A stretch of DNA of 64,000 nt from Arabidopsis thaliana (Eukaryota > Streptophyta > Magnoliopsida > Brassicales > Brassicaceae). The position numbers were made by a program, and so were the translations under genes. Below, in pieces: positions 1 through 12,439 of this stretch. The first letter of the stretch is position 1. Each line of letters starts with the position of its first letter. A model generated the notes under the pieces. That model did no database searches and was not told the DNA's origin. It worked only from the letters and a program-made list of their open reading frames with translations. Location: NCBI RefSeq assembly GCF_000001735.4, contig NC_003070.9:12208001-12272000 (forward strand), in the 5' to 3' direction.

Positions 1-282
1 GTGCAACAAACTTCAGGTGGGTACGGGCAAGTACCTCCAACCGGTGGCTATAGTTCGTATCCCTCCACACAGCCGGCTTATGGTAATACCCCGGCTCAAA
101 GCAATGGAAACTATGGATACATTGGCTCTCAGTATCCTAGCTATGGAGGTGGAAACGCATCAGCATATGCTGCACCTACTGGCCAAACCGCTTATTCCCA
201 GACTGCACCTCCTCAGGCCGGCTATGAGCAATCAGCAACTCAATCAGCTGGCTATGCAGCTGCTCCAGGAACAGCACAGTGA
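1..282 (+). CDS. KH-domain RNA-binding protein, C-terminal end (partial)
   Basis: Frame +1 is open from the first base to a TGA at 280-282, giving the last 93 residues of a protein whose start lies outside the window. The segment is low-complexity, rich in Gly, Tyr, Gln, Ala, Pro and Ser, with repeated GGYG, YPSY, AYG and AGYE-type motifs. This is the prion-like tail typical of plant FUSE-binding/KSRP-like KH proteins that bind single-stranded RNA or DNA. No KH domain is visible here, so the family name rests on tail composition and on position: in Arabidopsis the neighbour of the GBA2-type gene is, from memory, At1g33680. Another Gly/Tyr-rich RNA-binding protein is possible. The first codon shown (GTG) is not a start. 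Confidence 0.7.
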   Translation: MQQTSGGYGQVPPTGGYSSYPSTQPAYGNTPAQSNGNYGYIGSQYPSYGGGNASAYAAPTGQTAYSQTAPPQAGYEQSATQSAGYAAAPGTAQ

Positions 283-852
283 TATCATTGTCGCTCAAAT
301 CAGTACGATGCAGACCAGGCTTATGATGTGGCTCGCTAGAAGATCATATGTAATGCAAGGTTAGTAGACTTGCATTCCTAAACTGCACATCCTGATTGAG
401 ACAGAGCATTAGCAGTTCCTCAGCTGTTCGTTATGTCTTCTTATAATCGTTGGATCTAAATATGCATGACTCATTCTCCCTTTAGATTATGTACTGTGAT
501 CTGAGTAAACCCTAATTCGCTCCTCTTCTGTATCTGTACTGCTGCTATTGCTTAAGGTGTTTCTAAGAAGTTGTGATCACTTTTACAGTTTCTTGCTTCA
601 GTTTTTGTTTTTTTTTTTTTTTTTTTCAGTAGAGTTAGGTTCGAGAGCCTTGTTACAGAAAATCTTAAGCATTGTCGACAGTAGAAAGTTTATTAACATT
701 TGCTTCTGTCTATAATCGTAAATTAATTATCCAACAAATGAAATAAACGCATAAAAGAGGGTCGCAAAAACCGTGAAAGAGACCAAAAATAAGTATGGAT
801 ATCTGAACAGAACTTGGATGTCCTGAGACGCAAAGTTAGGTCGTGGCCTGGC
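283..852. other. 3' flanks of two convergent genes
   Basis: This stretch holds the 3' UTR of the KH-type gene on the left and the 3' UTR of the glucosylceramidase on the right. A T-run of about 20 bases lies at 607-626. I see no further gene. Confidence 0.6.
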
Positions 853-3800
853 CTATAGGCGAATCGTCTTGAGGAATGTCTCATACGCAGTCTGGAGGCG
901 GTTTCTATGGTCCTTTCCCTTAGTGTTTTTCAGATAGTGAGCCACTTTGATAAACCCAGCGTGTTGTTGAAACAACACAGACGTTGCATCTTCCTCTTGT
1001 GGCCTGAGCGATACTTCTTGTTCTCTGTTAGGTTTTGGCATTGTGTGTGCCCATTGTATACCCCATATAGCTAAAGGCCTCATGTAGCAAAGTGACCTAT
1101 ATTCATCGTTCGTGGTCCATGCCTCTGGTGTCTGAAATGCGCAGCTGCACCCAAAAAAAATGTTAATCGAACATGATGAATCAACAAAAAAGATTCTGCG
1201 AAGAGCTTACCCTAGACCACGGTCGGACCAAGCGGCCTCATAGATTCCACTTGCTGTCCTAAAACCTTTATCCGCAAGCCCTTCTTGAATCATACAAGCC
1301 GCGACCGAGTATGTTGTCCCAGCCCAAACCTCCCTCGACACCATCGTGCTTGTGTCTACTCGTCCATCAGGTAACATCCCGTTCACAGCACCACGTGTTC
1401 CATCTCTCACTCTCATCACATTGAAGTCGTAGACCGTCTCCAACGCTTTCTTTATCCATTCTTCTTTCGCTATCGGCTTCAGTCCACAAGCTCTCGCATA
1501 CCTATATACAAAACACTCCAAACTCAATATTGAAATTTCAATTGCTAAACGCAGCATTGCTGATTTTTATTAACACTTACCATTGTCCAGCCATCTGATC
1601 AGCCAAGATCGACGAGCTCGAGCCGCTTCGACTGTTATCGTAATTGAAATAAGAACCGTTCCAAAGCTTCTCGTAAACGCTTCTAGCTTTCTCATACTTA
1701 GCGTTGAAGTAAACTGCAGCCCCATTGTCCCCAATTTCACGGGCCAACGCAGATCCGGCCTGAAGAGCCGCGACCCAAAGACCCCCGCAATAAGCACTAA
1801 CTCCTGAGCAAGACCACGCGTCATAAGTCTGATCTGGAAACCCTTCGTTTTCAATCATCCCGTCTCCGTCTTTATCAAACTGGTCCAAGTAGGCGATTGC
1901 AGTGTAAACCGACGGCCAAACCGCTTTCGCAAAGTTTAAGTCACCAGTTGCAACCACATCTCTGTAAACTTGAAGAACAAACTTGGAGTTCAAGTCTTTC
2001 CACCTATCCGTGTTGAACAAGTTATAAGCATTAAGTTCAAACCAAGGATCGTTCAAACCAATATCATGAGGAACAGCTCCTAGAACTTTTCTGGTAACAA
2101 ATTCGCCAGAGCTCATGACCTGTTTCTTGCTAGAATCATGCATCAGAACCGCAGCCGCGAAATCTCTCTGGATACTTAGCTCAATTTTTGGAAAAAGCAT
2201 GAGCAATGCAAAAGAGGAGTAGAAATGAACATCATAAGTATTGTACATTAGATATTGAACTCCTTCTAGGTAAAGGAACTGTCCAATGTTCTCTGTGGTG
2301 TTCTGAATCATAGTGTTTCCGAGCGCAGCATTTGAGGTTAAAGGAGCGTGAATCTGTGAGCAGACCGCATCGATTCTTCCCAGGATGTCTAAGGCTACGT
2401 TGTTCTGGTCTTGATCATTTTTGTCTATGGTTGATAAACCGAGAGAGATCTTTCTTCTTCCTATACTATCTAAGCTTTGCTTTGGAGGTAAACCATCTAC
2501 ATAAAAACAATCCCAAAAATCGAGTTTAGAAAATTGTAAGTTACAGAAATATATAAAACTTGTGGACGAAGCAAACGTCTGTTACCGGTCCACATTGTTC
2601 CTCCTGAGTTGAAATAGTATAGTTCATTGAAGAGGGTTACTCTATACCTGAAAATGATTTCTGATTACTTTCTTCTGCTCAATTGAATTTGGCAAAGAAG
2701 AAAAAAGGTTGAAGCAGAATTTATTACCACTCAGGAAGTGTTGTGTCAGCAAGAACAGGAGCTTGCCACTCTTCAATCTGAGTTTCCCATTCAGGAAAGT
2801 CTAACAACAAGCAAGAACAAAAATAGAAAGGAGAAAATATCATAATCTGATGATCTCTTAGTTTAACAAGACTCAAGGAACAAGAAATGGGAATTGTTTG
2901 CTTACTGAGAAGAGCGTCGTGAGCCATTGCTACCGCAGCATTTCCTAAACTACCATAGAATCTTGTGTATCGTCTACAAGTATAACTTTTTAAGTTAGTA
3001 AGAAAATTTCATACTGGATTGAAGTGTAATGGGGTCACACACACATACCTATGGTAAGTCTTCTCGTCGAATCTAGCCTCGGGACAATCCCAAGAGAGGG
3101 AAAATGTGACTGTGCGGTCACATCCCGGTGGAACTTTCACCTTTGCTGCTATGGCTGCTCCAATGGAAGTTCCAGGTTTCGAAGGAGAGCATGCATTGCT
3201 GGTTAACTTGTCGAATGATGCATTCTGAAGATAAACGAATAGTTAAAACTTTTGATCTTTCTTCTAACAGTAATAAGGAACACTTGAAAAAAACTATAAA
3301 CCTTTTTAATCTCATCCCACATATCTCCTGCTGTGATTTGATTAGGAGTAGTGCCAGAAACAATGAAACAAGGACATGAGGAGACACGAACATCCTCTGT
3401 TTCTTTTGCCGCAATTGCGTAGCTAACAGGTGGGTGTCCATTTGCTGTCCTGCAAGATAAGTTACACAAAAAATTTAACAAATGATCAACACTAAAACAG
3501 AGTACCAAACCAATCAAAGAGTCAGAGAAAATGGTTTTTACTTGTGCTGTAAGGCTACTGCATGAACTCCATCTTTTGCTCTATAAGATTTCCATAATAG
3601 AAAGAAGATCCATGTCAGAATAAGAAACCCATAGCAAAATCTATTGCAGCATAAAATGATGAGTCTTACTTCATAGTTGAGTTAAAGTGTTGTCCAGTTA
3701 GTCCAGAAGCACCTCCCACAGAATTCTAATTATAACACAGAGACAAATGGGTCAGTTTTTTTAATTGAAAACATGCAGAAGAACCCCAATTTATCTTTTA

Positions 3801-5571
3801 GGCGATTAATTACCTCCCAAGTAAAGAGCAAAGTTACAATTGCTGGTTCTGCTCCAGTATTAGTCACCTGAAACATAACAAAACTCCATCAGCTTAGAAC
3901 AAGTTGTGACCTAATTAGTTATAATCTTGAGGGTAAGCGCCATAGAATAATCATACCGTGAAGTTGAAAACCGAAACCGGAAGACTGCTTTCCTCGTAAT
4001 TATGAGGTATAAAGGGAGAGACTTGACGTGAAACTATTCTGAGTTCAGGGTCAGGTTCACCTGTTCATCAAGTAAAAACATTTTCATAACCTTAATATAC
4101 ATCAAGACTTTGCAGTAAATTAATCTGTAGTAAACATGATTAGAGACATTTAGGTCGAATATTATACCATCATAGACGGTCCAAGACCTCGGATAAAGAG
4201 CATGGTAAGTAGATTTTTCCCCTGTCATGTTCCAGTCCCAAGACTCAATTCCCATATTTGGAGCTTGGCCTTGGCATAAATAGCCTCCATTGTCTCTGCA
4301 CAAACATATACAATAACATAGTTAATATCATTCACACATTTACTCTGTTTCTTTTAACTATAGATCTGATTGAGACACAAGAAAATAATGTATTTGGCTT
4401 ACTTGACAACTTGTGGCTTTGATGGACATAGAACAGTTGAGTGTTTCACACCTCCAGGACGAGAAACAAAAGCCTATAATTTTAACAGATCAAGAAGCAT
4501 GAGAGTGATACTTCACAAAGACATCAAACACACAGGTTTTGGTTTACAATAGAAGAAACCAAGCAATGTTCATGATTGTTTACTTACAGAGAATTGGTTT
4601 GTGAGGATTGGAGCTTCCTCACAAATTTTTGGGAACAGCTTGAACTGCTGAAACTCACCCTTGTAACTCCTTCCAATGCTTCCTGAACTGAATCACGGTT
4701 TTTTACCCCGCGGTTTTGTACATTAGGAAATTGTAATAGAGGATCTTAAAACTCGAGAGCATTGCAACTTTGTGTTCTATGCAGTTTCTAAAGCAAATGT
4801 GTATATTCCCATACCCAATTCCTCCTAAAGGGACACCGTGATCTCCCGTAATATGGTGTTTTCTGAAGATATCGAAGATCGAAGCCTGCAGGTTTTGGGA
4901 AGTATTTAGTATTTGATGAAAACAAAAAGTCATCAAATGTTTGTGAGCATTAAAAGAAGGTTATGAGAGATATATCTCTTACTCTTCCTTTGGCGGCTTC
5001 GTCTTTGGTGTGACGCCACAATCTGTAGCCTAATGGAAACTTTGGAAAAGCCAAAACAGAGATAGGGAGAGAAGTTTAAGTTTAAAATTTCCAAAAAAAA
5101 AACAGAGCACCTTGACCTAAAAAAACATAACTTTTACAGCAAGAAAGATGATTCCTCGTTTAAGAATATGTCTCTAATCAAAATCAATTTCAGCCAAAGA
5201 AATGATGAAATTACCAGATGCATGTGATCTCGTTTACTCAATTTGAACTCAGAAGGAGTCTTTGCTTGACTGTTCAACTTTCTTTCCCATGAAAATGGAG
5301 GAAGTTTATCATCTATGACCTATAAAGAGTTTGACCCATGATCAAAACAAGATAATAATTTTTTTCAGAATGGTAATGACTATATTGCATCACTGTTATA
5401 CGTACGTAATCATGTTTAGTTATTTCCACAACCACCAAAATAATTAATACTCATATCACTTTTAGACAATGATAACTAGTTTTATTTTTGGTTTTTAAAG
5501 TAACATAATTAGTTTTGATATACAAAGACAAAACATACCATTTTGTTTTGGTCTTCAGGAACGTTTTGCAT
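853..5571 (-). CDS. Non-lysosomal glucosylceramidase, GH116/GBA2 type
   Basis: Nineteen coding exons join in frame to 947 residues: 5571-5539, 5319-5215, 5039-4983, 4885-4815, 4687-4588, 4473-4403, 4295-4168, 4060-3957, 3867-3814, 3725-3670, 3580-3542, 3449-3302, 3224-3049, 2973-2906, 2800-2728, 2647-2586, 2496-1581, 1501-1211, 1144-853. The family hydrolyses the beta-glucosyl bond of glucosylceramide, probably at membranes facing the cytosol; no signal peptide is seen. The N-terminal half is the beta-sandwich domain and the C-terminal half the (alpha/alpha)6 barrel. The nucleophile is likely Glu436 in [10 protein letters not shown] and the acid/base Asp674 in QTYDAW, by comparison with human GBA2 and bacterial GH116. 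The start at 5571 is the first ATG of the first coding exon. Length and position match At1g33700 from memory. Nothing is broken. Exon 5039-4983 uses an unusual AAAG acceptor, chosen because the alternative breaks the frame. Confidence 0.95.
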
Positions 5572-6300
5572 CTTTGATATAAACCTGAGACTTTAAGATA
5601 CTTTAATTTGGTCAGATAAAAAAAAGATATAAAACAACGAAAGAGAGGTGAACTTAAGATTTAAAGCATTAGAGATTTCAGATATAATCATATAAAACAA
5701 AAGATGATGTTTTTCAGGATTTATTTCAGGTGCAAAAGTAGTCTTTTGTCAGGAAATCTGGATAGTGTCCAACAAAGAGAAGAAAAAAAAACAAAGAAAA
5801 AAAGACAAAAACCCAAGAAAGAGCAAAAAAAGCTTAAAGCTTTTGCATGAGAAAACTGAAATCTGTCATGGGTTTTGCAAGAAAAAGATTGATGAATCCT
5901 ACAAAAATAGAAAAGATTTCTAATCACATGAAGCAATTGCTTCAAGACAAGAAGGGCTAAATCTTTTTCTGTGAATTATGAACATACACAAAGAAGATAA
6001 ACAGTTAAAAGCAACAACAAGAAACAAGCTTGAAGCTATATAACCTGATGAAATGATGAAGTAAAGAAAAGGATTATAGCCACAAACAAAAAAAAAAGTG
6101 AGATTTACCCAAAAAATTTCTCTGTTTAATTCTCCAGAGCTGAGAGAGAGAGAAAGAGAGAGATATGAATGATAAAGGAAATGAACTACGAAAGACAAGT
6201 GTCTATAGAAGCATAAATAGAAGCAAAGACAGAAGAAAAAGAAGACAACATGCGGGCCACAAAATAGCTTTGGTTGGTGATTACTAAACTGCCAAGACAA
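5572..6300 (-). promoter_or_regulatory. 5' UTR and proximal promoter of the glucosylceramidase gene
   Basis: The exon carrying the start codon extends upstream to about 5584, where a CT (an acceptor AG on the minus strand) follows, so a 5' UTR intron is likely. A GA/CT-rich tract at 6141-6167 (CTCTCT on the minus strand) is typical of plant 5' leaders and suggests the transcription start lies near 6150-6300. This is inference; no TATA box was assigned. Confidence 0.4.
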
Positions 6301-7369
6301 AATAAACTAATAACCTTACAAGAGTAAGAGTACTACTTGTATATATTTTAATTTCTATTAAAAGCCATATGAACGTGTATATAACTAAATAATATTTTTG
6401 GTCAATTTCTTCTGAATTTGTAGAAGAATTCAACACTGAATCCACATTTATTTTATTTGATTGTTGTTCATTTTATAAGCAAGGATTCTGTAGCAAAATC
6501 TCGTAGGATTCATAATCTCCATATATATTTATGAAAAAAACACACAATAATAATGATTTACGAACCCACTAAATTTTTTACTTTTTGCGTTATTGTGATA
6601 ATGACGAAAGAAAGTTATAACTGGAGTGGAAATGATGATCATGATTGATTTGCGGCCTTTCGGTAAAATAAAATAGTAGGTGCCCAGCTAATAGCCGGCC
6701 CCGTAAAAGAGTTGGTAAAAAGGATAAGGAGCACTATCACTTGTTGGCCTTTTTTTGGTTTTATCCGATAGACAGTATAAAATTCAGATTATGTTTTTTT
6801 TATTTCAATTGAATGTAAAAATATATTCAACCAAAAAGACTTGTTGTGTACAATGAATGCTTTAGTTTGTTTGAAAAATTAGGAAAAAACATCAAAAGTG
6901 AAGAAGGTATTGGAAGTGAGTCTCGAGGTCTTATTTATGGAGTTGATCAAGTAGAGAACCACAAACTCTTGCCGTCATCATATAGATGATCTCCCAAGTC
7001 TTTGATTGCGCTGATGCGGTTTCGAACATTCTTGTCTATGAGTTTAATGACATATTATGTTTTTTTTATAGTTTATCAAAAATTATATTTGTTTCCAAAG
7101 CTTAACCTTTTACAAATTAAAACATACCATCGGACTATACAAAAACTTACAAAACGGTATATTGTGTAATAGTTATATGAAAAGAAAACGAGTATTCGAA
7201 AATAATAGAATGTTCCCGGCTGTTGAAGTTAAGCAGTCCATTGAAACATAGTACTCTTTTATCCTCTCTCATTGTTAAGTTGAGGGGAATTTATACAAGT
7301 ACTTAATCCGATTAGTAGATCGGACAATCAAACTTGGTGTCTTGTTGACCCGATATGCCATATTAGTTT

Positions 7370-7740
7370 GGTTGGTGATAGTTGTAAATGTATTTTTGGC
7401 AATATATTGTCACTTTTTTTGGCAATTACACATGGCCGTCCCAAATTCATCCATATGCAATTTCGTCGGATCCTCCAAGTTCAACATACCCATTTACAAT
7501 GTAGTTCAGCAACATTTTTGCATCTGTATTTAATGATATCATACACACTCAACTCAAAGAGTAAAAAAGAGTGGCTAAATGAAACACCCTAAAAACTGAA
7601 TATTAAACCCTCTAGATGAAACACCCTGAAACTAACCACAAGGAGGATATTTTTGAAAGGATGAATTTGGGACCGCCATGTATAATTTCGTGATTGATAA
7701 AAACATCATCCTATCCGTAAAAAATTATACAATACGTGTA
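7370..7740. repeat. Fold-back (MITE-like) inverted repeat
   Basis: The 22-base segment 7432-7453 reappears inverted at 7658-7679 with one mismatch (core CCCAAATTCATCC). Weaker complementarity continues outwards (TTTTTNTCAATNACGAAATTATA-like on both sides) and inwards (TATCCTCC-like), so the element is longer than the near-perfect core. Between the arms there is a short direct repeat, GAAACACCCT, near 7580 and 7618. The structure resembles a non-autonomous fold-back or Mutator-like MITE. The family and exact ends are not established. Confidence 0.55.
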
Positions 7741-8630
7741 TAGCAAATGTCCTATTAACAAGTTAGTTTTGACGTTATTGTTTTATGTTTCTATTAAATT
7801 AATATTTTAGTATTTTTTTTTTAAATTGTTCCATAGAAAAATATTCATACTTTGATTTTTTTTTATAAATGGTATTTTGGTTGTATTAAATTTTTTTGTT
7901 AATCAAAGTAAAAAAAATCATAAATTCAAGAAATTTATAATGAAAATTATTTGAACTTAATAAAGTTTTAGTGCTCTTCGTGTTTATGAACAAATATTTA
8001 GTGTTAAAAAAGATGGATACATAATTAAGTAATAATCAGATAACTCTAGAAAACTAATCTTAAAGATATATAAAGAGTATATGTAAATTACATAATGTAA
8101 TGGAACTCATCGCTTTGGTATCTAAAAGGTTTAGCAATAAAGCATACGAACATCCGAAAGGGTTTTTCTTCCAGTTAAAGAAGACTCGAAAGATTAATTC
8201 AAAGATTCCATCCAAATTAATTATAAACTCAGGGAAATATTAAAATCAAATTATTCAAAGAAGAGTGATATGAATTGAATTTTTTTTTGTTTTTTCTTCT
8301 AATATTTCATTAATAAGTACTAGAATCCAATACATACCACTCGTTATGTCTTAAAAAAAATTAATAAGAAGTAGCAATCCAACTGTTTTATTACAACCAA
8401 CTTATATTTATATAGTGAAAAGTGAGTGATATTACTAATTAATAAGATATGCAAATTGAAACTGACAGAATGTCAAATGACAAGCATATTCGAACCAACT
8501 GTGTAATTTAAACACTCACGCAATCTATTGCACAAAAAAATTGGACATTATCTGCTTCGTATTCGAGAAAATGTACAAAATCCAAATCTTCTTAAAAGAA
8601 ATATAATGATGTTCTCATACCATATATATA

Positions 8631-8690
8631 AGAGTAATTTTAATATGAAAAACCATCATTTAAAGTTATTGCAGTTCTTAAAATTACTCT
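8631..8690. repeat. Short perfect inverted repeat
   Basis: AGAGTAATTTTAA at 8631-8643 is matched exactly in inverted orientation at 8678-8690, with a 34-base loop. It could be a very small MITE remnant. No target-site duplication was established. Confidence 0.5.
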
Positions 8691-9992
8691 AATATTGCCA
8701 TCAAAAATACGTTGACGGTTAATTAGCCTAATTGTATAATATATATTCTTCTACATTTTTACATGTTTCGTTAATAGGTCAATAATTTTATATTTATTAA
8801 TGAATTTGTCCTTATCAACAAGAAAACTGTCCCCCAATAGGATTTTTATAGAGTCCTGAATTTTGACCAATAAAACTTGGTAATTCACGAAAAAGAGTAT
8901 AATGATTTGGTATTTTTCCTTTTGCCGGGAAATATTCGAGGAATGAAATAGTAGTGAACTTTTGATATGTGCCAAAAAAATTAATAGAAGTAATTTACTC
9001 TAGTGAAATTACTATAAAAATACAAACATCTACCGTTTGATGTTGGCATGTTGCCAGCTCCAGGTTCATTCTTTGTATATCAATATAATTTAATTTTAAT
9101 CATTTTTAATCCAAGTTTCCAATGAATAAAAATTTCCTGAGATTCTGGTTGGTGAATTTTTCACTAATAAAAAAATTGAGAGAAAAGAAGAAGAAAATGA
9201 GCTGTTTTCGTTGAAGCGTTATTTTAGTCTCTAGAGAAATCATCAACAAAGCTAAAAATGTGAACGTGCTTTCTACAACGTCACTCCTCTTGTTCTAATA
9301 AACCGCGTTATTGTGTATTTGAATTCTTATTATTTAATCTAATGTTCTTGAGGTCCGGTTGTTCAATGTTAACAATTTATATAGTTGAAGAATGATATAC
9401 GTGGTCAAAGATTAACTTGAAACAAATGTACCACTTGATTTTTAGATGTTGATATTTTTAGTTTACTATTAAGTCATGTTTTAACATTATCAAAATAGTG
9501 ATGTTTTGTTTTCTTCATGATTTATTAATAATAGAAAATATTTTGAAACTATTAATTACAATGTATGGATAAACAATGTAGGTTTACGAGTTGTCTTGAT
9601 TGGTATATTCAACCTATATGTATTTTATTTTGATACATAGGGCGTAACTCGTAAGTGATTACCCGAGCAATACGTGAATATAATTTTTGAACATTTGGAA
9701 TTAGTTTTTCTATTTTTTTTTTTTTGGCAGAATATTAGACTACTGTTTTCTTACAATATAATTTGAAAATAGTGGAAAGAAATGGTAGAAATAATTTTAA
9801 ATATGATGATTTCACAATTTTCATTTCAAAAACATCTAACTTTTGTATTTCCTTAGTTTCGCATAGTTTAAAAAAATTCAGAATTTTTAAATTGTCCGTA
9901 CCCAAACCATACTCTATCTATCCATAAAGAGGTTAAACTTCCTTTGATACTGAAAATTATTGACTCATATATATTTCCAACATAATATTGAT

Positions 9993-10479
9993 TGTTAGAT
10001 ATGGGCTTCGCCCCAAGTCATACTTATGCGGCCCATCAGAATTGATGACATAATTAAGAGAAAGTGAGGAAGATCCAGCCCATAAAAGAAAGCATCAGCC
10101 CATTAAGCTGAGCATCGAAGAAAGGCCCACCTTTTGAAAACAGCCTTAGAGACGAGAATCTCACATCGCCGGAGAATAATACCTACGACTGTCCCATCAC
10201 TACTATAAAGAGAAGCAGATAAATGTCAGTAGCTCCATCAGTATTATAAATAGAAACAGATAAATGTCAGAAGGAGACATCTGAAAATTGAAAGTGGGAA
10301 TCAGAGAATATTTTAGATTCCCGCTCAAAGTCTCAAGCTCGACACTCCAACTTGTTAAGTTAAACTTTCTACTTTCAGTAGTTTCCTATAAACGGCCGAT
10401 CGTTCAGTTGTTGAAATAAGATCTTCTATTTTATTGCTTTTATCTTCTTATCTTGTTAGTTTCGGCTTTGGTACCAACA
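9993..10479. mobile_element. Solo LTR (487 bp) with 5-bp target-site duplication
   Basis: The element begins TGTTAGATATGGGC and ends GGTACCAACA, the TG...CA boundary of LTR retrotransposons. It is flanked by TTGAT at 9988-9992 and TTGAT at 10480-10484, a perfect 5-bp target-site duplication. There is no second LTR or internal gag/pol, so it is a solo LTR left by recombination between LTRs. Inside, a segment of about 37 bases is imperfectly duplicated around 10200-10270 (ACAGATAAATGTCAG-like ends, each copy with a TATAAA/TATAAAG box). The superfamily (copia or gypsy) cannot be told from the LTR alone. Confidence 0.85.
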
Positions 10480-11649
10480 TTGATGCATTTTGAAAATGAA
10501 AGCAAATAATTTCAAGCTATTGAAGAAAAGCTTTGAAGTAGATTGGAAGATTAACTGAATGACAATGTAAATAGCTGGTGTACTTTATACTTAAATTAAA
10601 AGTGTGGGTGGTTCTTGAAGTATTTGGAAGAAATCTGATGTATTCTTTATTGACGAAGTCAACGAGATATATACATAAACACTATTGCATTATTGTTTGT
10701 TGTATACATATATCCTGTATATACACTTATAAGAGTATCTTCATTGCATAACCCCTTGTGGATGTTTTAAAGACTAACTATGGTAAAAATAAACTAACCA
10801 TGATTAAAACTAAAGATATTTCCTTTTTTTGGTGTCTGAAATGTCTCGGGAAAGTCATTTTTGACATTGAAAAAGGGGAATGTCTTTAATTTTAACTATG
10901 GTTAGTATTTAAGACGCATATAAGAAGTTATGCAATGAAGATGCTCTAAATGTCTAATTAGATAGACACCATAAGAATTTATATACTTTTACTTATTCTT
11001 TTTGTCAACACCATAAGAAATTATTTTAGAATCAAATTTAATTTAGAACTAATTTTTTTTTTTTGTTTTTTAAAGAATGAATATCTTCGTTATAATTATC
11101 TTTCATACTAATCATAACGATATTCCTTTCAACACACGGAATCAAACTAAATCAACTCATAAACAGTGAGAAGAGAGACTGAATTTGAAGAAAAAACATA
11201 AACTAGATTATCGTATATTTTTTCTCTTCTACTGCAAATTCGTTAGGATACTCATGTAAGTCCTCCTATAGTCGTATACATTTTTCTTATTGTACAATTA
11301 TTATTGTTTCATTTTCGTATACATCGTGCGTGACTGCGTGTAGATTTTATGTCTCGTTTTTCCTTCACATCTACTTCGTATGTTCCTCGCCGCCGCTCAT
11401 ATTACCTCTTAGAAACGTTGAAAAATATAGAATATCAGCCTTGTAGCTAAAGGTTTTCACCAACACCCCAACTTTGTTTTGTCTTGCATGTGGCTCTCTC
11501 ATGATATCAAATCTTCCGCCAACTTGTTGTTAAAAATGGCTCTCTCATTAAACTTTACATGCCCCAACCACCAGATTTCAATGATAACAACAACACACCA
11601 GGTTTCATTGACAAGGACAACCGCGACGCACTAGGTTCTATTAACAAGG
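10480..11649. other. Intergenic DNA between solo LTR and LINE
   Basis: Apart from the MITE at 10733-10946 I see no gene or recognised repeat here. The phrase TGGCTCTCTCAT occurs twice (near 11490 and 11535). Confidence 0.5.
10733..10946. mobile_element. PIF/Harbinger (Tourist-like) MITE, 214 bp
   Basis: The left end GAGTATCTTCATTGCATAAC matches the inverted right end (read on the minus strand GAGCATCTTCATTGCATAAC) with two mismatches. The element is flanked by TAA at 10730-10732 and TAA at 10947-10949. A 3-bp TWA duplication with a GAGCATC-type terminus is characteristic of PIF/Harbinger MITEs. It has no coding capacity. Confidence 0.8.
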
Positions 11650-12439
11650 AAAAAACATGGGTAGTTTTTCTATTGATCTACCTACTCTATCCGGGGAGTT
11701 GGATGTTTATGATTGGGTGGTGGAAGACAAGCTATGCAACGGCTTTTCCTCTGCGAAAACTTGGGCAGCCCTGAGACCAAGATCGGATGTGGTTAGCTGG
11801 GCAAAAACGGTGTGGTTTAAAGGTGCAACTCCTAAACATGCTTTCCATATGTGGGTAACAAATCTTGACCGCCTACCCACTAAAACTAGGCTTGCCTCTT
11901 GGGGTATGCAATTACAAACGACTTGCGGGCTTTGCTCTTTGGACATCGAGGACAGAGACCATTTGTTTTTGACTTGTGAATTTGCGTGTTTTCTTTGGCA
12001 CACTGTTAGTGTGAGATTAGAGCTGCCTGCTTTCAGCTTTGTTGTGTGGAACGACCTCATGGACTGGACTCTTCAACGGAACAGACGCTCGCCGCCAACC
12101 CTCCGCAAGCTCATTGTGCAATCTGTGCTCTACGCCATTTGGAAGCAGAGAAACAACTTCCTCCACAATCATGAGACTATTCTGCCGTCAGTGGTGTTTA
12201 AGACCATTGACAGGGAAATCAAAAACTCCATTACTGCAAGAAGATTGAAGAAGCGGTTCAGGCGGCTTATGACTCTTTGGTTGCACTAAAATCTGACCCA
12301 ATTCAGACTATCATATTGTTTTTCCTGTTTTTTAACTTTTTGCCAGGAAATCAAATGTATAGGTTCTAACTCATGTAAACCTTTCCCTTCATTTATATGA
12401 TATTTGCAGTTTAGCAAAAAAAAACATGGGTAGTTTTTC
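11650..12439 (+). mobile_element. 5'-truncated LINE with long target-site duplication
   Basis: A 21-base direct repeat (core ACATGGGTAGTTTTTC) at 11650-11670 and 12419-12439 brackets the 3' end of a non-LTR retrotransposon. The inserted DNA is 11671-12418. It ends in an A-run and encodes only the C-terminal zinc-binding region of a LINE reverse transcriptase. A variable long duplication, 5' truncation and a 3' A-tail are the standard signature of target-primed LINE insertion. Confidence 0.88.
11657..12289 (+). CDS. LINE reverse-transcriptase zinc-binding (zf-RVT) fragment, open frame
   Basis: One uninterrupted frame of 210 residues. Residues ~8-110 match the reverse-transcriptase zinc-binding region of plant LINEs: the AKTWAALRP, VWFKGATPKHAFHMWV, RLPTKTRLASWG, CGLC...EDRDHLFLTCEFA and LWHTV motifs are all present, including the Cys-His cluster. 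The rest is the basic C-terminal tail (RRLKKRFRRLMTLWLH). There is no RT or endonuclease domain. The ATG and first five residues lie in the duplicated target DNA, not in the LINE, so this is a transposon fragment that gained a start by chance rather than a host gene. It corresponds by position to At1g33710 from memory. Whether it is expressed is unknown. Confidence 0.8.
   Translation: MGSFSIDLPTLSGELDVYDWVVEDKLCNGFSSAKTWAALRPRSDVVSWAKTVWFKGATPKHAFHMWVTNLDRLPTKTRLASWGMQLQTTCGLCSLDIEDRDHLFLTCEFACFLWHTVSVRLELPAFSFVVWNDLMDWTLQRNRRSPPTLRKLIVQSVLYAIWKQRNNFLHNHETILPSVVFKTIDREIKNSITARRLKKRFRRLMTLWLH

Larger units (their letters stand above)
6301..9992. other. AT-rich intergenic region, no gene seen
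   Basis: I see no coding region in this 3.7 kb. It contains an imperfect inverted repeat around 7370-7740 and a short perfect inverted repeat at 8631-8690, both listed separately. The rest is AT-rich DNA without recognisable homology. Confidence 0.6.

Noticed and set aside
1570..1854. 94-codon minus-strand open frame in another frame
   Set aside because: It lies within the large catalytic exon of the glucosylceramidase and is a shadow of it.
5920..6300. 126-codon minus-strand open frame rich in Phe, Cys and Leu
   Set aside because: It overlaps the CT-rich leader of the glucosylceramidase gene and has the composition of a reversed GA-rich tract, not of a protein.
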